Source of the DNA: Paramarasmius palmivorus
Taxonomy: Eukaryota > Basidiomycota > Agaricomycetes > Agaricales > Marasmiaceae
Length of the DNA stretch: 64,000 bases
Assembly: GCA_037176845.1 (NCBI GenBank)
Contig: JAYKXP010000072.1
Location: 62,001 to 126,000 of the forward strand
Direction of reading: 5' to 3'
Shown here: positions 47,635 to 58,619 of the stretch, in pieces
Numbering within the stretch: position 1 is the stretch's first letter
Layout: each line of letters begins with the position of its first letter
The notes under the pieces: model-generated
Told to the model about the DNA's origin: nothing
What the model saw: the letters and a program-made list of their open reading frames with translations, nothing else
Database searches by the model: none
Program-made: the position numbers and the translations under genes

Positions 47635-47711
47635 CGGACACACCGGGAATGGAACCAGGCACCCCGACGCACGCATCTAGGTAGTGGGATAAACAACTTC
47701 ACCATATGTCC
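47635..47711 (-). pseudogene. tRNA-Ala relic, anticodon destroyed
   Basis: The D arm (GGTGAAGTTGTTTATCCC) and T arm (CCTGGTTCCATTCCCGG) are still recognisable beside GTGTGTCC. The anticodon region reads CTACCTAGATGC, without an AGC loop. It lies about 230 bp from the intact tRNA-Ala, an apparent tandem duplicate. Confidence 0.6.
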
Positions 47712-47918
47712 ATGGTGGCTGGTAGCGAACGAGGTGACATGGATATAAGCGACCTAATGGGGAGGAAATAAAATACCACTATAGGGCGAACGGAGGGCTT
47801 ATAATCATCGTATTATCATCTACAGAAACAACTTCTCCGATACCAATTGCTTATCATCGCTCGCCGCACACCGTAATAGCATAAACCAGGCCGATATTCC
47901 CAACTCGTTAGTTCAAAC

Positions 47919-47923
47919 AAAAA
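47919..47923 (-). terminator. Oligo-T after tRNA-Ala
   Basis: T5 on the minus strand, about 21 nt past the tRNA-Ala 3' end, fits a Pol III terminator. Confidence 0.4.
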
Positions 47924-47944
47924 GTGCACGATATCGAAATGATA

Positions 47945-48038
47945 TGGACACACTGGGAATTGAACCCAGCACCCCCCGCAGGCACCATCAGCATACTTTA
48001 TGCTAAGCGGATGTGATAACCAACTACACCATGTGCCC
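47945..48038 (-). tRNA. tRNA-Ala(AGC), with intron
   Basis: Acceptor GGGCACA pairs with TGTGTCC (one G-T) plus discriminator A. The D arm is GTGTAGTTGGTTATCAC. The anticodon stem TCCGC/GCGGG encloses TTAGCA with anticodon AGC and an intron of about 20 nt after position 37. The T arm is CTGGG-TTCAATT-CCCAG. All arms pair. It is the only intact tRNA-Ala among at least six copies and lies just downstream, in minus-strand order, of a diverged tRNA-Val. Confidence 0.85.
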
Positions 48039-48155
48039 GTGTTCAAGGTTAGCTTTGCTATGCTTATCAGTATTGTTTTTCGGATGAGAAGACCAACCAC
48101 GCTGACCAGGGAAAACGTGAACCGAGCCAAAAAAATTATTTCCCAAATACAGCAA

Positions 48156-48254
48156 TGATTCGAACCAGACTCGAACTGGGGACCTTCTGTGTGAGTACTG
48201 TGCTGAACAAGTTGTATGTTAGACAGATGCGACAACCAACCACGCCATCGAACC
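48156..48254 (-). tRNA. Diverged tRNA-Val(AAC), possibly inactive
   Basis: The acceptor stem is intact (GGTTCGA/TCGAATC, then A) and the anticodon loop CTAACAT gives AAC with an intron of about 24 nt. The D loop has lost its conserved A14 and A21 (GCGTGGTTGGTTGTCGC), and the T stem has one mismatch (CCCAG against CTGGT). The weakened A box suggests decay, but the molecule could still fold. Confidence 0.5.
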
Positions 48255-48289
48255 GTTGCAAAGGATGGTAACTATGAATAATTAGCATC

Positions 48290-49640
48290 CTCGTAATCCA
48301 GGGGGGTATCTGGAGACCGACGGGAGGGGAAAGTGGGTCGTGGAAGCCGGAATTGTACAAGGAGTATCACACCCGATACGGGGAGAAAGGGTGGGAGATA
48401 TTCGAGGTGTGCGTGGTTGAGTGAGTGGTTCCGTTCTATCGACGAGTCAATACTACGAAGTATGGGTAGGGAGACGGAGACGGATGACGCACCCAAAATG
48501 CCGCACACGACAATCCGCTCAATACCCCGGACAAAGACCCCCATCCTACTGCTTGTGAAGTGGAGCGTAAGCTTCCGTGAGAAGACCGTTTGGTGGGAAT
48601 CGGAAGTCGTGGGCGCAGCTGGAGGGAAAGTGACTGAAATCATCATCCTGGTGCTCATAAAAGGTGCAGTATCATTTAAACCGACGATGGAGGGGGTGGC
48701 GCGAGCGACCATGGGTGTGCAAGAAGTGTCCTAGTGGTCGGCGAAATGAGGAGACCGTGGGCGCAGCTTCAAGGAAAGCTGCCGAAAGCAAGCGAAAAGT
48801 CGGTTAAGGACCCCCAGCTGTTGTTCGGTAAGGTGTAGTACTGTTCAGCCCGAGGCTGGTGGAAGTGTGAACGACTATGGCCAGGTGGAAGGTGTCGTAG
48901 AGATCGAAGAAATGAGGAGGCGGCGGTGTGCTATCGAGAGCAAGGAAAACGGCGTTTAAGGACCCTAGTCTGGTGTTCGTAGTGACGAAGGAGGTGCAAC
49001 GTTATCCAAACTCGCCGGTGAAGGGAGCGTGAGCTTCCATGGGGCGAAACGTGTCGAAGATGTTGGAGTGATGAAGAGGCGGCGATTATGGCGGAGGTAG
49101 CGTGGAATCGATCGGAAGGGTCCATAGCAGGCGGAGAAGCTGTAGTGGTTCGGTTCTGCAGAGAAGGGAGTCATGACTTTCAGCACTTGAAGGACCGCAA
49201 ATAGCAACGGTTGACGCACCCAAATTCCCAGAAACACAGGCCAGCTAACCCTTCCTTCGTAGCGTGTCGCATTCTCCACAATGCAACATGTCAAAGCTTC
49301 AGCAGAGGTAGACGCACTCGTGTCTTGAGGATAGAGACGGTAAAGGTATGCAGGCTTGGAATGGTTGGAAGACGTACATGACAACGGAACTGAGGCTAGA
49401 AAACCGGATGTAGTCGCGAGAAGGATTGTCGTCTGTAGAGATCCACCAAGACAGACTCTCAGACTGTGCTGTCACTATGTTTCATGATTTAGCTTCATAT
49501 TTCACTTGAGTAGAGTTTAGAGCACTCACTGTGGATAAACGACGACGACTGAGCTCGTCAACGATGGACGCGAAACGACGTGGACGGTTGTGACTTGTCA
49601 CGTCACTTGTCACTCCCTCCGCGTGAGACTCGGAGAAATG
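48290..49640 (-). repeat. Degenerate block RB5
   Basis: Fifth RB copy. RFASIVDELSRRRLST is at about 49530-49580 before GTGAGT. The VMYVF region is reduced to GGAAGACGTACATGACA near 49370. A subrepeat of about 150-170 bp (GGTTAAGGACCCCCAGCTG and neighbours) recurs near 48530, 48640, 48800 and 48950. The palindrome is eroded. No long open frame spans it. Confidence 0.5.
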
Positions 49641-49920
49641 TGCCGTATATCCGAGTTTGATATCGATTTCGTCCAAGTGCCAAAGTATTCACCTGCGTTA
49701 ATAACATGTTACTAAAGTTACTATACAGTGTTTATAACAAAGTTGGGTGAGTCGCCGTTACTAACATCCGTCAACCGAATCTTACAATTAAGTTGTGTCA
49801 TTGTGCTGATGACACGACTCCGAGCCAATATTAACTCGAATAGCCGCTATTATCCGTCAGAGTATATCAAGTCGAACGAATCAGTTTTTACGACCAACTT
49901 TTCATCTTCACTCTTCAATA

Positions 49921-52095
49921 ATGCAGTCGAACAACAACGCAAACGTTCTCATCGTACGCATCTTGTTGTCCATTTTATTCATCAACGTCATACTGATCAC
50001 TTCTTCAGGTCGGCGCCGGACCTTCAGGTATCCCATCATTTCCATTACCTAGGGTCCATTCCACTAACACAAAACACCCAGGTCTCGTTCTAGCTTTGTC
50101 ACTTCTACAAAACGGTCTATCCGTTCGAATCATAGACAAATCACCCAATCATATGATCGGTCAACGAGGCGCTGGTATTACGGTAGGTCCACCAAACGAC
50201 TCGAGGCTTTATTTCTGACAGGCTCTATGTATCTCAGCCTCGTACCCTAGAACATTACAAACTCCTGGGTATTCTTCCCGAAATCGAGAAAGCGCAATCC
50301 TCTATACCAAAGTTACGAGTCTACCCCTCACCCGAAGTCGATGGCGGCGAAGAACCTCCGGAACGAGATATGCTAGAGGTCTTTGAACCAAGGCCCGAAT
50401 TCTACCGGGTAATATACCTAATCTATTATTGCCTTTTCCAGACATTAACCTAGTATCAGATCAACGGCGCAATGCTCGGCCAAGAAGACCACCTCACCGT
50501 CCTCCGCGACATCCTCTCCAAAAAATACAACTGCACCGTCGAACTATCCACCGAACTCGTTTCCTTCTCACAACATCCCGATCACGACTACGTCACTGTC
50601 CGCACCCGAGATGTCAAAACCGGCATTGAGCAAGATGCGCAGTTCGACTGGTTAGTTGGTACAGACGGCGCACACAGTATAGTCCGAAAGAGTCTCGGGT
50701 TAACTTTCCTCGGTGAGACTGTCGAAACAAACACGCTGGTTATTGGGGATATTGAGGTTTTAGACGGACCTGAGTTGAGGGTATGTATATTCCTTTCCTT
50801 CTTTCTCATTGGGGTGGACCTCACGCGTTATTAGAATTGGACAGTCTGGGGTAACTACGGTGATAAGATGTACGATTACTTTTCTTTTCATCGACTCCTT
50901 TTGATTAACGGCTCGGATAGGCTTACCCTACGCCACTACCACCGCGAAGGAAAAAACTATCACTGGTTAATCCTCGGTGGCAAAAACATAGATATCCACA
51001 AAGCCGCAGCTGACAGGGAAGAGTTAGTCAAATACATCCACGAAACTATCGGAAAGAAGAAATACGAATACGGCGAGTTAAGGACAGCCGCTGCATGGAA
51101 GTAAGTCCAAGTTCTTGATTTTTACGCCCCTTACGCTTACGGCTGGGCTAAACTAAAGAGCAAACATCCGAATGGTCAACAAATTCGGTGCAGGCCGAGT
51201 CTTCATCGCAGGAGGTGTGTATCCGAGTCCGTATTCCGACGAATGGCTGGCTGATCAGTCTATCACAGACGCAGCACACGTACACAGCCCAACAGGAGGT
51301 CAAGGGATGAACTCTGGCGTCCAAGATTCCGTGCGTACCTTCTCATTGTTCAACCCCTCATTACTCACTCGTTCCCAGATAAACCTCGCCTGGAAACTCT
51401 CTCTCGCCCACAAACACAAAGCACCCCTTTCCCTACTCGAATCCTACACAACCGAACGTCTACCAGTCATCGCATCCATGCTGAACAAAACCACCGAGCT
51501 CATGTACAAGACATTCACACTATCTGATACGGCGGATGCCTGGGTACGTGGATGGGATTTACGTCAATTTGGTGTCAATTATCGTGCAAGTCCGATTACC
51601 CTGGACGAACGATACGTCGGCGAGTCTGAAGTTGATCCTTATCGTTCTGGACAAGATGGGAGCGCACGTGCGGGAGATAGAGCGCCCGATGCACCTGGTT
51701 TGATTGTCACCTCGGACAGGGAGAAGAAGAGGCTATTCGACTTGTTCAGTCCGGTTCGTCATACGATACTGGTCTTCTCTTCCGACTCCGGCGCCAAAGA
51801 CATCTTGGACTCCCTAGACTCTGATTACCTCAAAGACATAACCACCACAACACTCATACTTCCCCAGGGCACCGCTCCCACTCCCAACGCCGTCGTGGAT
51901 GGAGAAGGCTTCGCGTACAAACATTACAACGTGAACCCTGGTGAGACGTGGATTGTGGTTGTTAGACCTGATAGCGTGAGTGATTATCGATTCGGTTTTT
52001 GATGTGACTGACGTGATATTGATTCATAGTATATCGGCGCTGTGGTGAAAGATGGTGAAGGGGTAAGAAAATACTTTGACCGAATTCTTGGGTAA
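49921..52095 (+). CDS. FAD-dependent aromatic hydroxylase (phenol 2-monooxygenase / PheA-TfdB type)
   Basis: A flavoprotein monooxygenase that uses NAD(P)H and O2 to hydroxylate an aromatic ring; the exact substrate is unknown. Ten exons join to 563 residues: 49921-49953, about 50011-50029, 50082-50182, 50238-50408, 50460-50780, 50835-51100, 51159-51214, 51269-51330, 51379-51975 and 52030-52095. The N-terminus gives VLIVGAGPSGLVLALSLLQ (GxGxxG FAD site). The centre has VGTDGAHSIVRKSLG (DG motif). Across a splice join comes RVFIAGDAAHVHSPTGGQGM (GD motif). The C-terminal thioredoxin-like domain ends VRKYFDRILG. No break was found. An inverted, 5'-truncated copy lies 0.65 kb away on the other side of tRNA-Val. 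The gene would fit a catabolic or detoxifying locus with the P450s. Confidence 0.9.
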
Positions 52096-52325
52096 AGCGG
52101 TAAGGGATCTGGTTTCGATAGCAAAGCATGGAAGGATACTTAGAATTTGTTACTTGATACGTGGTTATGTTATGTACATGGTATAATAAGTCGTATGCTT
52201 GAGTGATATACTAGCGTCAACTTTGTGGACATTGTCGCTCAGTTCCCAATCTATAAACCACCCGACGGAACAACCCTTGGCGAATGGGCAAAGCGTGAAT
52301 CCATGCCAAAAAAACCATGAGCGTG

Positions 52326-52330
52326 AAAAA
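52326..52330 (-). terminator. Oligo-T after tRNA-Val
   Basis: T5 on the minus strand starts 6 nt past the tRNA 3' end, a normal Pol III stop. Confidence 0.5.
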
Positions 52331-52336
52331 GCACGA

Positions 52337-52432
52337 TGATTCGACCCAGGCTCGAACTGGGGACCTTCTGTGTAATTACGAGTTTATACTGCCATGTTAG
52401 ACAGATGCGATAACCAACTACGCCATCGAACC
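52337..52432 (-). tRNA. tRNA-Val(AAC), with intron
   Basis: The exonic sequence is identical to the copy at 10310-10405: GGTTCGA acceptor, GCGTAGTTGGTTATCGC D arm, CTAACA loop with anticodon AAC, and CCCAG-TTCGAGC-CTGGG T arm. The intron after position 37 has the same length but a different sequence. It lies between the intact FAD hydroxylase and its inverted relic. Confidence 0.85.
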
Positions 52433-52744
52433 ACAGGACTTGAAAGTTGGAACGAGATCCAGATCGCATTTTCTGCCCTTGATTCTCGTTTCAGAGGAGC
52501 CCAATTCTTTCCAAACAACGCCACCGTAGACACCAAAGTGACATGAAAATGTAGCTTTCGGTGATCGATGTGAATATATCGACTCAACTAACTTGGTCTT
52601 TGGCGTTGAGTTGATTAACATGCTATTAATGCAGGTGAATAAATGTGGCACTTGGACGAAATCAATTCAAATATCAAGTTCTAAGTACTGAGATAGTGTT
52701 CATCCGTGATTCGCTATAGATTTGATGTCGAAACCGGATGGCTG

Positions 52745-53470
52745 TATGCAAGGATTCGGTCAAAGTACTTCCTTACGCCCAAACCATCTTTCGCCACAGC
52801 GCCGATATACTATTGAGCATGGTCAGTAACATCAAAAGAGTGAGAGCTTATAACCACTTACACAATCAGGTCTGATACCCACAGCCAATGTCTCACCGGC
52901 TTTCACGTTGTAGTGTTTATACGCAAAGCAATCTCCATCCACGAATGTGTAATCGGCGCTGGCAGTCTGACGGAACCGTTCCCTGAGGGTGTATGACCGC
53001 TGTGGTAACCATGCCTTCAAGGCAATCCAAGGAGTCCAAATCGTTCTTGGCGCTAGCTGCACCAGAAAAAACCAGTATTGTATGACGAACCGGACTTAAC
53101 AAGTCAAATAGCCTCTTCTTCTCCCCGTCTGAGACCAATCCGGGTGCATCGGACGCTCTATCACCACCATGGGCGCTCCCATCTTGCCCGGAACGATAAG
53201 GATCAACAGACTCGCTGATGTCTGTGTATCGCTCGTCCACAGTAATCGGACTTCCACGATAGTTGACACCGAATTGACGTAGCTCCCATCCTCGCACCCA
53301 GGCCTCATTATTAGTCGTACCAGACACTGCGAATGTCTTGCGCATGAGGTCAGTGGTCCTATTCAGCATTGATGCAATGACTGGTAGACGTTCGGTGGTG
53401 TAGGAATCAAGCAGGGAAAGGGGTGCTTTTCCGTTGTGAACCAAAGCAAGTTTCCAGCGCAGGTTTACCT
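52745..53470 (-). pseudogene. 5'-truncated FAD hydroxylase relic
   Basis: It matches the C-terminal 40 percent of the gene at 49921-52095. It begins at the NLRWKLALVHNGKAPLSLL equivalent, continues with SYTTERLPVIASMLN and RSGQDGSAHGGDRASDAPGL, and then shifts frame near 52955-52975 (QGTVPSDCQ). It resumes as FVDGDCFAYKHYNV and ends in an exon like IGAVVKDG...RKYFDRIL at about 52745-52815. The FAD-binding half is absent. Orientation is opposite to the intact gene. Confidence 0.85.
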
Positions 53471-53505
53471 AAAAATGCATCAGTGGGCAACAACGTTCTG
53501 GAAGT

Positions 53506-53538
53506 AATCAGAATTCTACTTCGTATAGAATTCTGATT
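53506..53538. repeat. Perfect 13-bp inverted repeat
   Basis: AATCAGAATTCTA and its exact reverse complement are separated by 7 bases (CTTCGTA). The repeat sits about 40 bp beyond the truncation end of the hydroxylase relic, in AT-rich DNA. It could be a hairpin at a rearrangement breakpoint or the end of a small element. Confidence 0.6.
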
Positions 53539-54129
53539 GATTCATTCTTTTAATAAACATCTTTTGTTCCTGATGGCGTTGCGAAGGCTTCAGCAATCGA
53601 AAGTAGCAAGACGACCAGACTTACTCATATATTTTACTGGGAGAAACCCATTTGATTATACCGAGAATCTCGAAGCTCAGCAAAGAAGTTAGAATGTAGA
53701 AGAAAAAAACAACGACACGGTATCTAATAGCCATCGTATTGACTCCAGCGCATGCAGAGCGCAAGCTAATCTCCCAGCAACATACTAATAACGGGAGGCG
53801 ATGAAACCATCGCCAAGATGCCGTTTATATTATTCATCAGGCGGCTGGGTCATGAGAAGAAAGGCAAAACAACATATATGCCCGCGATCTCCAACTCGCC
53901 ATGTACGTCTCTTGATACCGGCCAAAAGCCGAAGCCGAAGTGTTGCCGTTGCCATCCATACTGTATCCGTCACAGCGAAGGCACGTTCTTTCACAGTAGG
54001 ATCTCTGCCTTTTGATCATTTCCTGTAACTATGTCGGTAAGATACAGCTCGCAGGACTATAAAACTAACTTTCCAGAGACCGTGCACACTCACCCTTTCG
54101 TCCCACATTATTCCGCTTCAAGAACGACA

Positions 54130-55138
54130 ATGATTCTGTCCATGCTGCTTTTTATGTGAGTCCCAACCTTTGCTACACTGGTGCTTCCAATTCTGATCAC
54201 ACTGATACTTAGGTGGGCTAACATTGTCAATGCACTTGAGCTTATAGATGTTAGTCCCAAAGTGATATCCTCCAAAAATCCAGAGCTCTTCGTACGATGT
54301 CATCACGAGGTTGACGATGCATATTTCGGACCCTTTCGGATACAATTACAAGCAATCAAAAACCAAAGGGATTCTGTTGTTGGAGAACAAACTATTGATC
54401 AAGATGCGAATTGCTCTTCGCCCATTCACATCACCTTTGACAGCCTAATATCAGCTGGGTGTGCTATCTTCAGACAGGATTGAGAATCGTTACTCAAACC
54501 ACATAGATCCTTTGACGTCGAGGTGAGAGCACTGGATGTTAAGTAGGTTACCAAGTGGTGTTACAACCAGCCACTAATTTACACTATTAGTGGTGACATG
54601 AAAGATCACTTCAAGCCGCTGCTGCTTGCTACTAGTAGTCCTACCACTACGTCAAGGTATGTTTATTGCTCTCTGCCGCTTTGCAGAGTCTCAAATGTGG
54701 TTGATGATTAGTGCAGGGGATGTACCTCAGACACTGACGACTATCTTCATTTCACCCACTGACATTTCCACAACGAAATATTCCGCATCTCCACCAAACA
54801 AAACAGCTCTCATTGCTGGGACAGTCGCAGGAACTACGGCACTCCTGGTACTCATAGCGTTATGGCTGTGCTGGCGGTGGCATAAGCTTCGTGGGAGGCG
54901 TAACATCGATATTACTCCGTACCAAGCTACACCATCTTCGAAAATCCTACAAAGGCAAAAAGGATATTTGTTAACGATGCCAAATGATCGTAACGATGAT
55001 CGTTACAGATGGAGGCTTCGAGTTGCGTCAGATACGGGTAGTGGCCAATCGCCATCATTACGCCCAAACCATGATGTTCATGACTCTGGTGTTATTGACC
55101 GTGACCTGCCGCCCAGTTATTATACTTCCCCGCGATGA
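54130..55138 (+). pseudogene. Single-pass membrane protein R1, one nonsense codon
   Basis: It is a paralogue of R2 at 61025-62141. Exons are about 54130-54155, 54213-54542, 54592-54656 and 54717-55138. The design is a short hydrophobic N-terminus, an extracellular region with NCSSPIHITFDSL, a Thr/Ser-rich stalk, a helix (TALLVLIALWLCW) and a basic stop-transfer (RWHKLRGRR). The cytosolic tail ends LPPSYYTSPR. By alignment with R2 the codon GGA has become TGA at 54481-54483, truncating the protein before its membrane helix. Splice sites and later exons are intact, so the lesion looks recent. I know no function for this family. Its upstream region (53.68-54.13 kb) also matches that of R2. Confidence 0.7.
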
Positions 55139-55393
55139 TTGTGCATACTCCCATGAATATTTTCCAAACGCCGTGTCATTTATGATTGTTCTTCTTGTAT
55201 TATTTTACGTACGATAATTAATGCATGGGAGATTCAACTTTTAATAATAGAGCCATGGAGTTCTAAGCTTCAGGCTGTGACATGAGAATTCTCGGCAGGT
55301 GCCGATACAGGCTTCCTGCCACCCCGGCTCGGCAAGGCCATACCGCTGAAGGCTTTCGCGCCGTGCTACCACTGTGAGCCTCGACTTTGGGTG

Positions 55394-57800
55394 TCATAAT
55401 GCGTCTTCGTAGGTAGGAGGTAGTCGGCGAGGGGTTATATTTGGTCTCCATCCACTGTCCTGTTCATGCTCTTCATCCAGTTGCTCGAGCACTTCGTCAG
55501 CTGAAAATGCTGATTTCAACTCAACAGCCACATTGAATGAGTAACTTGAACAACAGCCTACCTCGGCGAGTAGGTGCCGGTAAAACCCCCGGCTCCTGGT
55601 AGGGGAGCTGAGTTGCAGTGCACGGGTTTGTAGAATCCACTGCCGGTGCATTGCTTGTCCCTGCGCGCTCATTGCTATTTGGTCGTCTATCCTTAAGTTG
55701 CCAATGTTTTGGCGCGTTACCACTAGTGACAACCTGCTTGTCTGTTACTTGAAGTGTAAATGGCTCGCTTGCAGGTGGCACAACATCCTTCCGCCAAAAT
55801 CCGCAACGACGAGCACAAAAAGCCCCACCCAACACTGTAATAACAGTTAAAAGAATAGAACCGACAACAATTCCTGCAACAACTCCCACGGAGACCTTTG
55901 ATGTTTGGATATTCCCTAGTTGAAATGTGCCATTGGATGTTTCGGGCATGTTGATGCCCGCTAGTAGGGTGTAGGTCATGGACAAGCGTTCATCGACGTT
56001 GAGCGGCCCTGTTTCTGTGGTGTTCCAGTTCCCGTAGTGTGTGTTTGTAGATGTCATATTGTCGAGCATTTCATTATACTGGTTGTAGATGCTCTCTTCA
56101 GATGACACCGCTATTAATATTTGTATCTTACCTGATTGGAAATGAAGCCTTGCATATACGATTGGATATCTTGAAAAGCCGCGAGATGCTGATATGACGA
56201 AGATAAACTATGGATGTATTCCCCAACTACGCGGTATGCTGTAATATGGTTAGATATCTGTTTTTCAACTTAACCAGCTGTGCGTACCCATATAGTTTGA
56301 GCTAGATGCATTACAACCAGGTATAGTTCGGTGATCTATCATTCCTTGCTCAGGGGGATTCATGCCCTCGATTGACCACGAAGTTCGTTCTTTTAACCTG
56401 CACATGTAATCAGCATTTCGTTGTACCTCTTTTGGGGGTAACGATGCTTACAGCGTTGCATCGAACACGTTGGAGACAGTTCCAAACCTTGCAAGACTCT
56501 CTATGAATAGCGCTCCGGCACCAGACGTCCAAGAATTATCCCGAGCGGAGCAATCGCTGTTCCTCCACCTTATATTGAGGCCCTGATCCAAATTGGCTAA
56601 TACCTTCGAGGTTAAGCCCACACGATTACGGAACGCTGCATCATCAGTTTGGATATAGGACAGCGTCGAATACCTAAAATGCACGTGAGGACCACCTGAA
56701 CGACGTGTACAAGCGGGGATGTTACATACTTTAGCCATAATCTACGAGGCTCGATGTCTTCAACGAGCATTGATTCCATATTCCGCGGCATCACTCACGC
56801 ATTAGTATAAAAGCTAACGGATGGCGAATCGGGATGGATAAGCCTCCCTGACTGCTCCACTCATTATATCATATCATATGGCAGTTAAGACGAGAGGAGG
56901 AACTCACGTCATCACAATCATCCATAAGAACGGCCTGTAGCGACTCATTCAAGAACACTATCGTTCATCTAAGTCAGTAGAAACGAAAGTAAATCATCTT
57001 GATAGTGACCTGATGCACATGCAGAGCTGAGACCGAGTGGTATGGGCGGTAGTGGGTCTCTCTCATGAAGAGACAAGGCGTCTAAAGTCCTGGTCAAGTC
57101 CGACAAAACGTCTGGACGCCACTCCGGGGCATCTCCATATGCAAGATTTGCATGGAGAGCTGCATTTCCATACAGACTATTCGTGTCAGAGTCAGAGTGT
57201 TGTACTTTGTATGTTACTAAGTACATACAGCATGTAGTTTGCCTGCAAGTGTCGATATCAATATAACACGGATCCTCGTGGTGCGGTACAGGTGACTCAC
57301 GTTGAAGCTTTCGCTGAACCGCATTTCTTAATCTAACCGATATTCGAATTGCAGTTTACTCACTTGGTCGGCATAACATTATTCGAGCCAACTGCACCGC
57401 GAAGCTCAAAGTATCTGCTGACTTGGTCCTTGTACCGGGTCAGATTCAACAGTCTATCAAAGTCTGAGAGTTGCGTGAAGAGTCTAGCGGTGTTTGAGAG
57501 AGGAACATTATCGCCTTCACCTGGCATGCTTGATAGGATTTAGCATGATTAGAACAAATGGATCACATACTGGGTAGGATAAGATTCGAGTCAAGCATCC
57601 TGATCGTCGTGTCCAAAGCCTGAGCTGCAACGCGGATTCTTTCTTGCTTCGATGTTGATATGTTGGGCTTCTGGCGTCTCGGTGTCAGTATATATGGCCG
57701 AAAAGGAGCGACATACTGTCCAGCTCGGATCGGAAATAAGCTGCGAGTGGGCGCAGGAAGCAAAAATCGCAATAATGGAGAGAAGATAGAAAGAGATCAT
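55394..57800 (-). CDS. GH76-like membrane-anchored glycoside hydrolase, second copy
   Basis: The start at 57800 gives the signal peptide MISFYLLSIIAIFASCAHSQ. After the first intron comes QERIRVAAQALDTTIRMLDS, the usual GH76 N-terminal helix, then TQLSDFDRLLNLTRYKDQVS. Further exons carry NSLYGNAALHANLAYGD, AGALFIESLARFGTVS and MNPPEQGMIDHRT. The last part has a transmembrane helix (VVAGIVVGSILLTVITVLGG), CARRCGFWRK, and after a final intron the tail RRLPPTYEDAL, with stop at 55394. I did not resolve every central exon, and the ADW-like catalytic region of GH76 is not clearly visible, so hydrolase activity is uncertain. Secretion and a plasma-membrane anchor are well supported. It faces R1 tail to tail, 255 bp apart. 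Confidence 0.68.
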
Positions 57801-58149
57801 GGTCGGGAGATATGGAAATTCACTCATTCTAGCTGTTTTTTAAGGAAAGAGAATGCCGAACTCGCAGCAACTGCTGTGTTGGAGTCGATGTAATTGGGTT
57901 TGATGCTCTGTGGTCCGTTGCGTTATTTCCCGTCACCTCCGCCATCAGGTTCAACAAGCCAGAGAGCACAGAAGTGTGATGAACAGATGCAATGATGAAT
58001 TTCCTGAAGAGTTTTTGAATATCCATCTTAGCACAGCAAGGTCAGCTGACAGCGATATGCTATGTTTGCGCAGGACCCAATTGAATACACAGAGCTCCAC
58101 ACTGATATCGCATAAAGATCAACAGAGAGGCACGCGGCAGTGCTATAGT

Positions 58150-58535
58150 CAAGGGTACATGCAGTGGAGATTTCTCGGCAAGTCCCGCTGAACGGTGCTG
58201 CCGCCTTCGATCAACAGGTTCAGACGGGTCCATCTCGGTTGCATTTCGCGAGAAAGATGCAATCTGTCACGGGAATTCAGGGACCTACAGTTGAAGCGCG
58301 CAACACCTTGGGTGATTCTTTGTCAAATCCATCGAACGAACAGGCCCCTCCGATCACCGAGTCTTTCATGGGTGATAATGGTCCACCCGTCAATAGATCA
58401 GCCGAATTTCCTGTCATACATGGTCTATCATTCCCCGACATGATTCGTATGATGTACCAACAAATGTGGCAGCAGCAGAATCACGAAGTTCCGCCAGATT
58501 ACCGTTCCCATGTTTCGGCTGCGCCGGTGAGCTGA
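58150..58535 (+). pseudogene. GH76-like C-terminal tail relic
   Basis: The frame ending at 58535 gives LSFPDMIRMMYQQMWQQQNH, then EVPPDYRSHVS. It aligns with the tail of the gene at 1-1614 (VSFDDLVRAVYDRINLQ, EAPPSYRPTQ). No transmembrane or catalytic part precedes it. The sequence then runs directly into a truncated tRNA-Val, so a recombination joined the two. Confidence 0.5.
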
Positions 58536-58605
58536 AGACCTTCTGTGCATTACTACCAAGGTTTTCATGTAAGACAGATGCGATAACCAACTACGCCATC
58601 GAACC
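58535..58605 (-). pseudogene. tRNA-Val relic lacking T arm
   Basis: The 5' end through the anticodon arm (GGTTCGATGGCGTAGTTGG ... TCTGT-CTTACAT ... ACAGAAGGTC) is kept, and the T arm and acceptor 3' strand are gone. The anticodon would read TAC, still valine. It abuts the GH76 tail relic. Confidence 0.7.
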
Positions 58606-58619
58606 ACTAAGAGAATTGT

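Noticed and set aside
48290..49100. Subrepeats in RB5 as a CRISPR-like array
   Set aside because: Units are 150-170 bp, degenerate, without unique short spacers or cas genes, in a eukaryotic genome.
9430..49640. Classical biosynthetic gene cluster with a core synthase
   Set aside because: No polyketide synthase, NRPS, terpene cyclase or similar core enzyme is visible; only tailoring-type enzymes and transporters.
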